Notes under the pieces: model-generated | Told to the model about the DNA's origin: nothing | What the model saw: only the letters and a program-made list of their open reading frames with translations | Database searches by the model: none | From: an uncultured Prevotellaceae bacterium | GTDB taxonomy: Bacteria; Bacteroidota; Bacteroidia; Bacteroidales; Bacteroidaceae | Assembly: GCA_946408305.1 (NCBI GenBank) | Contig: CAMJRQ010000060.1 | Location: forward strand, 1-7,297 | Length of the DNA: 7,297 bases | Direction: 5' to 3' | Program-made: the position numbers and the translations under genes | Shown here: positions 1 through 6,707 of the stretch, piece after piece | How positions within the stretch are numbered: position 1 is the first letter of the stretch | How the letters are laid out: each line of letters opens with the position of its first letter

Positions 1-3000
1 TCGGGCATGGTGGGCACGCGCTGGGCCACGTAGGAGGCCAGCGAGCCGGCATAGTAGGTGGCGGCCAGCGAGAGGACGTCGCGGCAGGTGGGCTGCATGA
101 GCGAAGGCAGCGACTGGAGGGCCAGCCACATGGGGCGGGCCGTGTATTCCACCGTCAGGCTGCGGCCGGTGGCGCGGTCGCTGTCGTGGGCGAAGAGCTT
201 CTTCAGGTCCACCTGCCAGCGCTGCGGCCCGCGGATGCTGAAGGCCTTCGTCTCGGTGATGCGCTGCATGTGGGAGAGCACGGGCAGGGGCCGCTGCTCG
301 CCGTCGGAGGCCGTCGGGGCCTCGGCACGCCAGCGCACGTAGAGCATCGGGTGGTCGAGCGTGGCCTCGTAGGGAATCTGATAGGTGGTATCGGCCTGGG
401 CAGCCAGGCTGAAGGTCAGCCGGCGCGAGAGAAGCACCTTCTCGCTCTCGGCATCGACGATCTGGAGTGTGGCCTGTCCCTCCTGGCGGTCGGACGTGAT
501 GTTGCGCACGGAGGCCGTGAGCACGGCCTGGTCGCCGCTGCGCAGGAAGCGTGGCAGCTGCAGCTCGGCCATCAGCTCCTTCTGCGCCACGATGGTCTCG
601 TCGACCGAGACCGTCATCAGGTCGCGCGTATGGGCAAAGCCCGTCAGGTGCCACGAGGTGAGGGCGTCGGGCAGGGTGAAGGCGATGGAGACCTGGCCCT
701 GGGCGTCGGTGCGCAGCGTGGGGCGGAAGAAGGCCAGCTCGGAGAGGTTCGTGCGCAGCAGGGATGCGTCCATCGGAGCCTCGCCGGTGTCATCCTCCAT
801 TTCTGCCTCCTTCGCCTCCACGGCCACCTCGGCCAGGGCGTCGGCACTCTGGGCTCCGGCTGCTTCCTCGACCGTGTCGTACGTCGCCATGGCCTGCGGC
901 GCGGCCGCGGTGGCCATCATCTTCACGTTGGCCGCCACATTGCGCGTCTTGAACATGCGCCCCTCGGCAAAGGCCATGCCGGCGAAGTACTTGGGATTGA
1001 AATAGCTTGGCTCGAAGCCGCGCTCCTTCTGATAGCGCAGCTCGATGGGGAGCGACGGGCCGCCGAAGTAGGGCCGCGACGGCTCCCGGAGCGAGAGCGA
1101 GGGAATGCGCCACGGGCGCGAGACGCCCAGAAAGAGCGAATGGGGCTGGAGGGCATCGAGCGAGGCGTCGTAGAGGCTGAGCAGGACGTTGGCGTCGGCC
1201 GGCTTGCCGTCGGGGCGCGTCAGCACGAGGCGCCACTCCTCCTGCTCGCCGGGCTGCAAGTGGTCGCGGAAGGTAATCCAGCGGCGGCGCAGACGCATGT
1301 CGGGCTGGCGGAGGCGCAGGGTGACGCGCTCAGAGGTCAGGCAGCCATCGGAATAGACGGCGGCGTGGAACGTGGCGCCTTGCGCGTATTCGGGGCGGTA
1401 GGGGATGGTCCAGACGAAGGCGGTGTCGGAGACGTGGACCACCGTGTCGGTGTGGAGCCCGCCCTCCGATACCATCAGGCAGTGAATCCATGCCTCGGGC
1501 AGCGTGGTGCCAATCTGGATGCGAGCCGGGCGGGAGAGGCTGAACGTGTCGCAGGGGCAGTAGAGGCTCAGCGGCTCTTCGGCTGCCAGGCGGGTGTCCT
1601 GCATGCTCATCAGGGTGAACTCGCCGCGCCACACAGCCGAGTCGGCACCCACGCGAGCCACGGCCCGCACCGAATAGCGGCCCGAGGGCATCGAAGAGAG
1701 TTCAGAGGGCACCGCCTGTTTCCCGGCAGGGAGCGTAATCCGATAGGTGGCCGACGAGGGACGCAGCATCGTGAGCCGACACTCCACCGGGGCCTCCACG
1801 GGCTGGTCGAGCGGGTCGCAGAGGTTGAACTGCCATGCGGCGAGGCGCTCCTTGTCCTGCCGTTCGGGCACAGTGCCCATGAGGCGCAGCGGCGTGGAGC
1901 AGAGACTGAAGGAGAGCGCTCCCGGCTGCGTCTCGCCCTGGGGGCTGAGCACGTCCACCGAGACGTTAAACAGACGGCCGAAACGCAACTGTTCCTCGCT
2001 GCACTTCACCGGCACGCGCACCTCGAAGCGGCCCTCCTCATCGGTCCAGACAGTGTCGAGCTGCTGACGGGTGTCGGCATCGGGATTACCCCATCCCCAG
2101 CGGTTGGCCATCGTCTGGAGGCGGCCCGTCACGCGGGCCCGGCTGATGGGCACACCGCTGTAGCTCACGGCCCGCCCGCCGATGGTCAGCGTGTCGCCAG
2201 GGCGCACTCCGGCGTGGCGGATGCTGTCGGTCAGCTCCACCTGGAACGTGGGCCGGCGGTATTCTTCCACCTGAATCCAGCAGAACTGGCTGCCCACACG
2301 TATCTTGTAGGACCCGGGCAAGCCGCTCTCAGGCAGGCGCAGCGAGTCCTGCAACATGCCGAAGTCGTCGGTCCGGGCCTCGCTCTCGGCCACGGTCTGG
2401 TTGTTCGTGTCGAAGAGCGTCAGCTTGTACGACCGGCCCGCAACGGTGTGGGCGTCCCAGTCCTTCTGCCGATAGAGCAGGGCACTGACGTAGACCATCT
2501 GGCCGGGGCGATAGATGCTGCGGTCGGTGAAGACGCGCAGGTTGGAGATGCTGTCGCGGGCGCGATAGAAGGTGCGGTTGTGGTTGTAGAACGAATAGTC
2601 GGGGCCATGCTTGTCCTCGCCGCGCGAGAGACGCACCGTGAAGTTGCGCTCGCGGCCCGAGAGCAGCAGGTCGACACGTCCGGCCGGGCCCGACGTGCGG
2701 CGGAAAGCCAGCACCTCGCGGTTGCGGTCGCGACGCAGAATGTCCACCGTGACACCCTGCTGCGGCTGTCCGCTCTCGGGGTCGACAACGACAATCCGTG
2801 CACGGTCGTCGGGCAGACCGACTGAGAAGAAATCGAGTCGGCTGACGCAGAAGCGGCAGACCGTGGGCTTAATGCTCTCGACGGCGGCCCGCGTCTTGCC
2901 GCTCACGATGACGGCATAGCGCCCGTAGGCCGATGGTGCCTGCCAGGGGATGGAGTCGCTCCACTCCTGTTCGGGAGCATGGTCGGCAAAGTTGTGGCTC

Positions 3001-3995
3001 TTCGTTTCCAACAAGCGACCGCTCCGGCGCACTTGCTCCAGCTCGTCCCGCTCGGGATCCACCTTGAAGCCCTCGGGCAGACGGTAGAGCGACCAACTGA
3101 CACTCGTCATGTTGCGCAGCCGGGGCCGCAAAGCCGACGCCTCGGAGGGGACATAGACTGATGCCATGGGCCACGTGAGCATGGGAGCCCGAAGCTGCAT
3201 AATCCGATTCTGCACCTCGGCCCGGCAAGGGGCATCGGGATAGCGGCGCAAGGCTTCGGTGAGGAGCGAGACAGCCTGGGTGGGGTCGTCCATCGTCGTG
3301 GAGAGGCGCAACCAAACCAGGGCACAGGCGGGAATGTCGGCATACTCCGTGCGCAGCTTTTCGAGCGCAGCGGTGAGCCGGTCGTCAGGGATGTAGACCG
3401 ACTGCAACGAATCGAGCGAGAGGCGCAGGGCAGCCTCGCGCAGCTGGTGGCTGCGATAGAAATCGGCCATCGTGGCATAGCCCGGCACGCCGTGCTTCTG
3501 CCGTGTGAAGGCATCGAGGTCGCCAATCAGCGCCTGCCAGACAACGGAGAGCATGTCGCCGCCAAAGACGGCTTCGTCGCGGCCACGGTTGACGAGCGGC
3601 ACCCACTGGCGCGACTTGGCCTGGTGCAACGCCTCGCGCTGGTCCATCGACTGGGCGTAGAGGCGTGCCGCATGGGCCATGTACTCCTCGCGCGACCACT
3701 CCTGAATGCTGTCGGCCGAGCTCTCGGTGTTGCGGCTGCGGCTCTGCGAGCGCCACGCGTTCTGCGCCAGCCGGTGGGCCAGCACAGCCCGATAGAGCTC
3801 CTTGGCAGTCGAATCCTGCTGCTCGTTGATGCTGCGGCGCAGCAGGGCCACGTCGTAGAAGAAACTATCGGGCGTCACCTCTTCGCGCCGGAGCATCTGC
3901 TCGAGCAGCGTGGTCAGACGTTCGGGGGTGGATTTCGGGGCTGCCAGCAGAGCCATCGAAAACAGAATTGCAGGAAGGAGTAGCAAGCGTCGCAT
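1..3995 (-). CDS. Alpha-2-macroglobulin family protein, thioester-less type (3' end beyond window)
   Basis: This is a large secreted macroglobulin-fold protein. Known bacterial relatives sit in the periplasm or envelope and are thought to trap foreign proteases, often alongside penicillin-binding protein 1C. The frame is uninterrupted from ATG at 3995 to the window edge (1331 codons); relatives in this phylum run to roughly 1800-2000 residues, so the C-terminal part is missing. M1 is chosen because it gives a good Sec signal peptide (MRRLLLLPAILFSMALLAAP) with no lipobox cysteine. Residues ~20-330 look helical. Beta-rich macroglobulin domains follow, with the MG2/MG3-type motif DRSIYRPGQ at 491-499. 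An Ala/acid-rich linker at ~1028-1076 occupies the bait-region position. The A2M domain begins ELAFFRPTLRTD at 1086, followed by FTLPDALTSW. The thioester-domain start (MWLALQSLPSLM) is recognisable, but the position of Cys-x-Glu-Gln reads DVLS (1306-1309). Family assignment is firm; a protease-inhibitor role is inference. It is the last gene visible in the run, 51 bases after ridA. Confidence 0.93.
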   Translation of the reverse strand, partial: MRRLLLLPAILFSMALLAAPKSTPERLTTLLEQMLRREEVTPDSFFYDVALLRRSINEQQDSTAKELYRAVLAHRLAQNAWRSQSRSRNTESSADSIQEWSREEYMAHAARLYAQSMDQREALHQAKSRQWVPLVNRGRDEAVFGGDMLSVVWQALIGDLDAFTRQKHGVPGYATMADFYRSHQLREAALRLSLDSLQSVYIPDDRLTAALEKLRTEYADIPACALVWLRLSTTMDDPTQAVSLLTEALRRYPDAPCRAEVQNRIMQLRAPMLTWPMASVYVPSEASALRPRLRNMTSVSWSLYRLPEGFKVDPERDELEQVRRSGRLLETKSHNFADHAPEQEWSDSIPWQAPSAYGRYAVIVSGKTRAAVESIKPTVCRFCVSRLDFFSVGLPDDRARIVVVDPESGQPQQGVTVDILRRDRNREVLAFRRTSGPAGRVDLLLSGRERNFTVRLSRGEDKHGPDYSFYNHNRTFYRARDSISNLRVFTDRSIYRPGQMVYVSALLYRQKDWDAHTVAGRSYKLTLFDTNNQTVAESEARTDDFGMLQDSLRLPESGLPGSYKIRVGSQFCWIQVEEYRRPTFQVELTDSIRHAGVRPGDTLTIGGRAVSYSGVPISRARVTGRLQTMANRWGWGNPDADTRQQLDTVWTDEEGRFEVRVPVKCSEEQLRFGRLFNVSVDVLSPQGETQPGALSFSLCSTPLRLMGTVPERQDKERLAAWQFNLCDPLDQPVEAPVECRLTMLRPSSATYRITLPAGKQAVPSELSSMPSGRYSVRAVARVGADSAVWRGEFTLMSMQDTRLAAEEPLSLYCPCDTFSLSRPARIQIGTTLPEAWIHCLMVSEGGLHTDTVVHVSDTAFVWTIPYRPEYAQGATFHAAVYSDGCLTSERVTLRLRQPDMRLRRRWITFRDHLQPGEQEEWRLVLTRPDGKPADANVLLSLYDASLDALQPHSLFLGVSRPWRIPSLSLREPSRPYFGGPSLPIELRYQKERGFEPSYFNPKYFAGMAFAEGRMFKTRNVAANVKMMATAAAPQAMATYDTVEEAAGAQSADALAEVAVEAKEAEMEDDTGEAPMDASLLRTNLSELAFFRPTLRTDAQGQVSIAFTLPDALTSWHLTGFAHTRDLMTVSVDETIVAQKELMAELQLPRFLRSGDQAVLTASVRNITSDRQEGQATLQIVDAESEKVLLSRRLTFSLAAQADTTYQIPYEATLDHPMLYVRWRAEAPTASDGEQRPLPVLSHMQRITETKAFSIRGPQRWQVDLKKLFAHDSDRATGRSLTVEYTARPMWLALQSLPSLMQPTCRDVLSLAATYYAGSLASYVAQRVPTMP

Positions 3996-4046
3996 AGTCG
4001 TCGGAGGGGAGTGGAGTATGATTTATTGTTCAGTCAATGGTGGTCG
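3996..4046 (-). other. 51-base spacer between ridA and the macroglobulin gene
   Basis: This is the longest gene-free stretch between the genes of the window. It contains no hairpin followed by a T-run that would act as an intrinsic terminator. On the sense strand there is a short AT-rich patch (ttgactgaacaataaatcat) in otherwise GC-rich DNA, but no match to the Bacteroidetes -7 element TAnnTTTG at a sensible distance. No clear Shine-Dalgarno is seen before the ATG at 3995, which is common in this phylum. Read-through from ridA is the simplest reading; an internal promoter cannot be excluded. Confidence 0.5.
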
Positions 4047-4421
4047 TCAGCGCACGGCAATGACTTCGATTTCCACCAGTGCGCCTTTGGGCAGGCTCTT
4101 GGCCGCCACGGCACAGCGGGCGGGGAAGGGCTCGGCGAAGAACTGGGCGTAGATCTCGTTCATGGCGGCGAAATCGGTCATGTCGGCCAGAAAGACCGTG
4201 GTCTTGACAACGTGGGAGAGGTCGGTGCCGGCGGCCTGGAGGATGGCCGAGACGTTGCAGAGCGACTGGCGCGTCTGCTCGGCAATGCCGCCCTCGGGAA
4301 AGAGACCCGTGGAGGGAACCACGGGCAGCTGGCCGCTCACGAAGACCAGGTTGCCGGCCTCGACAGCCTGGCTGTAGGGGCCGATGGCCGCAGGGGCCTG
4401 GGGAGTGTGGATGGCTTTCAT
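4047..4421 (-). CDS. ridA: RidA family 2-iminobutanoate/2-iminopropanoate deaminase
   Basis: This small cytosolic enzyme of the YjgF/YER057c/UK114 family hydrolyses reactive enamines and imines released by PLP-dependent enzymes such as serine/threonine dehydratase, giving 2-keto acids and ammonia. The 124-residue length is typical and the full fold is present as a homotrimer-forming chain. Visible family residues are the GPYSQ motif with Tyr16, FVSGQ with Ser29, PAR with Arg102 (equivalent to the substrate-carboxylate-binding Arg105 of E. coli RidA), and Glu117 in EIEVIAV. The spacing of 15 between Arg102 and Glu117 equals that in the active E. coli enzyme, which supports a true RidA rather than a diverged Rid subfamily. 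It starts 10 bases after the pepD stop. A second ATG at 4431 lies immediately after that stop but is out of frame, so the ATG at 4421 is preferred. Co-transcription with pepD is likely; a metabolic link through amino-acid turnover is only inference. Confidence 0.96.
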   Translation of the reverse strand: MKAIHTPQAPAAIGPYSQAVEAGNLVFVSGQLPVVPSTGLFPEGGIAEQTRQSLCNVSAILQAAGTDLSHVVKTTVFLADMTDFAAMNEIYAQFFAEPFPARCAVAAKSLPKGALVEIEVIAVR

Positions 4422-4431
4422 CGTCGTACAT

Positions 4432-5889
4432 TTATTTCTTCACGGGAATCTCTTGGAGCAGGGCCTTCAGGAAGGTCCAGAACTTGGCCACGGAGGGGAT
4501 GTGGCACCGCTCGTCGGGTGTGTGAGGCGAGCGCAGGGTGGGGCCGAAGCTCACGAGGTCCATCTTGGGATAGACGCCGCCGATGATGCTGCACTCGAGT
4601 CCGGCATGGCACACCTGGACGACGGCCTCCTCCTGGAAGAGCTTGCGGTAGACCTCGACCATGGTGGCCGTGATGGGGCTGTCGAAGTTGGGCTGCCAGG
4701 CACCATACTGCCCGCCGTACTCCACCTTCATGCCAGCCATCGAGAAGCAGCTCTCCTGCATCTCCTGGATGTACTCCATCATCGTTTCGTTCGAGCTGCG
4801 GGCCAGGATGAGCACCGAGGCCTTGCCCTCGCCTATCTCGACGATGCCCAGGTTGCTGCTGGTCTCGACGACCGAGGGGATGCTGGGAATGTTGCGCAAG
4901 ACACCGTCGTGGCAGGCCATGAGGGCGCAGACGAGGTTGTCCTGAATCTCCTGGGGCACGATGCCGGCGGGCTTCTGAACGGGCTCCACCGTGAGCTGCA
5001 TGTTCTCCTCCACACCGCGGAACTCCTCGGCAAAGACCTGCTGGCAATACTCGGCCAGCTCCTTCAGGTCGTCGACGTTCTCCTGGGGCAGTGTGAGCAC
5101 CACCTGAGCCGTGCGGGGAATGGCGTTGCGCATGTTGCCGCCCTTCCACGAGGCAAGGCACACGGCGTCGTCCTGGATGGCCTGCCGCACGAAGCGTGCC
5201 ATCAGTTTGTTGGCATTGGCGCGACCCTCGTTGATTTCCAGTCCGCTGTGGCCTCCGCGCAGTCCGCGCAGCGAGACCCGCACAGCCACGTCGTCCGTCT
5301 CGGGCACCTCTTCCTTGTACTGGAGCGAGGCGGTGATGTTCACACCACCGGCGCTGCCGATGACGAATTCGCCCATCGTCTCGTTGTCGATGTTGAGCAG
5401 GATGTCGCCGCGGAGCGTGTCGGCCGAGAGGTGGTTGACGCCGTACATGCATGTCTCCTCGTCGGCCGTGATGAGAGCTTCGAGGGGTCCGTGGGCCAGG
5501 TCGGTGCTTTCCATGACGGCCATGATGGCTGCCACGCCCATGCCGTCATCCGAGCCGAGTGTGGTGCCGCGGGCCTTCACCCAGTCGCCGTCGATGTAGG
5601 TCTCGATGGGGTCGGTCTCGAAGTTGTGCTGGCTCTCGTCCACCTTCTGCGGCACCATGTCCATGTGGGCCTGCAGGACGGCCGTCTGACGGTCTTCCAT
5701 GCCGGGTGTGGCGGGTTTGCGCATGACGATGTTCTGGGCCTCGTCCTTGAAGGCCTCGATGCCGTGCTCGGCGGCCCACTGGAGCAGGAACTGCTGGATT
5801 TTCTCGAGGTGTCCGCTGGGGCGGGGAACTTGGGTGAGCAGATAGAAATTCTTCCAGATAATCTGGGGGTTGAGTTCTTGGATTGTCAT
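4432..5889 (-). CDS. pepD: Aminoacyl-histidine dipeptidase (beta-Ala-His / Xaa-His dipeptidase, peptidase family M20C)
   Basis: This is a cytosolic di-zinc peptidase that cleaves dipeptides, classically Xaa-His, and takes part in peptide and amino-acid recycling. At 485 residues it is complete and the same size as E. coli PepD. The metal and catalytic residues are all in place: H75 and D77 in LQAHMDMV, D114 (bridging) in GTTLGSDDGMG, E144 (general base) and E145 in ITADEET, D168 in LLNIDNE, and H456 in SPHTPDE. The lid or dimerisation-domain motif GGHSG (H214) is also present, followed by a NEGRANA stretch. There is no signal peptide, consistent with a cytosolic location. The start at 5889 matches the family N-terminus, where the typical LNPQIIWKNF stretch begins at residue 6. 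The gene follows the GH16 gene after 29 bases made up almost wholly of a short tandem repeat, and is followed by ridA after 10 bases. Exact dipeptide preference cannot be read from sequence. Confidence 0.97.
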   Translation of the reverse strand: MTIQELNPQIIWKNFYLLTQVPRPSGHLEKIQQFLLQWAAEHGIEAFKDEAQNIVMRKPATPGMEDRQTAVLQAHMDMVPQKVDESQHNFETDPIETYIDGDWVKARGTTLGSDDGMGVAAIMAVMESTDLAHGPLEALITADEETCMYGVNHLSADTLRGDILLNIDNETMGEFVIGSAGGVNITASLQYKEEVPETDDVAVRVSLRGLRGGHSGLEINEGRANANKLMARFVRQAIQDDAVCLASWKGGNMRNAIPRTAQVVLTLPQENVDDLKELAEYCQQVFAEEFRGVEENMQLTVEPVQKPAGIVPQEIQDNLVCALMACHDGVLRNIPSIPSVVETSSNLGIVEIGEGKASVLILARSSNETMMEYIQEMQESCFSMAGMKVEYGGQYGAWQPNFDSPITATMVEVYRKLFQEEAVVQVCHAGLECSIIGGVYPKMDLVSFGPTLRSPHTPDERCHIPSVAKFWTFLKALLQEIPVKK

Positions 5890-5918
5890 GGGTTTATGGG
5901 GTTTATGGGGTTAATGGG
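5888..5918 (-). repeat. 9-base tandem repeat in the pepD leader
   Basis: On the plus strand this stretch reads as successive units atgggttt, atggggttt, atggggtta and then atggg, so about 3.5 copies of a 9-base unit, one of them a base short. It fills the whole gap between the GH16 stop codon (5919) and the pepD start codon (5889) and runs into that start codon. On the sense strand it gives an AC-rich leader with repeated ccccataaa. It is clearly poorer in GC than the flanking genes. Whether copy number varies between strains is unknown. Confidence 0.75.
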
Positions 5919-6707
5919 CTATTTACGACGCTCTTTCCGCACGTAGGCTTTCACCCAATCGACGCGCAGTTCGGAGGGCAGTTCGTCGGGGTGGACCTTG
6001 CCCACCCATTTGCCACCGAGCTGGTTGGAGAGGATGAAGAAGAAGGGATAGTCGGGCCAGGGGAACTGCTTGTCCTTGCCGGCCACACGGGGATAGGAGC
6101 GTGTGAGCGAATCATTGACGAAGAGGCAGACGCTGTCGGGCCATATCTCGGCCGCATAGACGTTCCATTCGTCGCGCTGAATGGGCACGACGGCGTTGTT
6201 GCGGATGTCGCGCCCGCCGTTGAGCGTATAGCGCGAGTGGAGCGTCTGGTAGACCTTGTTGTCGTGGTTCAGGTGTTCCATGAGGTCAATCTCGGCATAG
6301 TCCCCCTCCTTCACTTTCGTGTCGGGCATGAGCCAGAGGGCGGGCCAGAAGCCTCGGGCGGAGTTGAACTTCGCCCGCACCTCGTAGCGCCCCATGCTGA
6401 AGGACTTCTTGCCCGAGCTGCGCACGCCGCCGGTGACGTAGGCGGTGGTGTCGGACGAGGAGTGGTCGTTGACGAGGCCCAGGAGAATGAGATGTCCGTC
6501 GGCCACGCGCACCAGGTCGGGGCGCAGCGACATCATGTCGTTCCAGTCGGCCCCTCCCTGGGCCACTCTCGACCACGAGGCCTCGTCGAGCGCGTTGCCT
6601 TTGAAGTCGTCTTTCCAAACGAGTTTCCATCCCTCCCGGCGCGAGGCGCAGGAGCAGAGCAATGCTGCCAGGCAGGGCAGCAGAATGTGTTTTGCGGTAA
6701 TCTTCAT
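5919..6707 (-). CDS. Glycoside hydrolase family 16 beta-glucanase, lipoprotein
   Basis: This is a predicted endo-acting beta-glucanase of the laminarinase-like GH16 type, 262 residues, essentially a signal peptide plus one catalytic domain. The N-terminus (MKITAKHILLPCLAALLCSC) is a lipoprotein signal with Cys20 as the likely lipidated residue. The domain opens with a typical W-x-DDF-x-G-x-x-LD-x-x-x-W pattern from Trp31. The catalytic strand carries EIDLME, with E139 as nucleophile, D141 and E144 as acid/base; the ExDxxE spacing is that of laminarinases rather than lichenases. Upstream, the motif GRYEVRAKF and GFWPALWLMP complete the GH16 signature. The residues after Cys20 (ASRREG) are basic and show no acidic surface-export signal, so a periplasm-facing anchor is possible. 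The start at 6707 is chosen over an in-frame codon at 7046 because it gives the lipoprotein signal and overlaps the upstream stop as ATGA. No susC/susD, sugar transporter or other hydrolase is nearby. Activity on beta-1,3-glucan is inference. Confidence 0.93.
   Translation of the reverse strand: MKITAKHILLPCLAALLCSCASRREGWKLVWKDDFKGNALDEASWSRVAQGGADWNDMMSLRPDLVRVADGHLILLGLVNDHSSSDTTAYVTGGVRSSGKKSFSMGRYEVRAKFNSARGFWPALWLMPDTKVKEGDYAEIDLMEHLNHDNKVYQTLHSRYTLNGGRDIRNNAVVPIQRDEWNVYAAEIWPDSVCLFVNDSLTRSYPRVAGKDKQFPWPDYPFFFILSNQLGGKWVGKVHPDELPSELRVDWVKAYVRKERRK

Noticed and set aside
81..86. Cys1304 in the thioester domain as a residual thioester cysteine.
   Set aside because: It is displaced by two residues from the expected position and is followed by Arg-Asp-Val rather than x-Glu-Gln, so a thioester cannot form.
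186..2825. 879-codon open frame on the plus strand, with a protein rich in Gly, Ala, His, Arg and Val.
   Set aside because: It is codon-aligned antisense to the macroglobulin gene. In this register an antisense stop needs a sense TTA, CTA or TCA codon, which GC-rich genes rarely use; it ends exactly at a sense TCA serine codon. The translation shows no recognisable domain, while the opposite strand shows clear macroglobulin motifs.
4005..4045. Possible promoter upstream of the macroglobulin gene (ttgact followed by an AT-rich patch).
   Set aside because: It does not match the Bacteroidetes -33/-7 pattern (TTTG and TAnnTTTG), and a lone TTGACT-like hexamer in an AT-rich gap is weak evidence.
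4030..4431. Alternative start at 4431 just after the pepD stop, giving a 133-residue frame over ridA.
   Set aside because: It is out of frame with the conserved RidA sequence and its translation shows no family motif.
4384..5946. 520-codon plus-strand open frame across pepD.
   Set aside because: It is again codon-aligned antisense, covering a complete pepD with all catalytic residues. Its C-terminal repeats come only from the 9-base tandem repeat.
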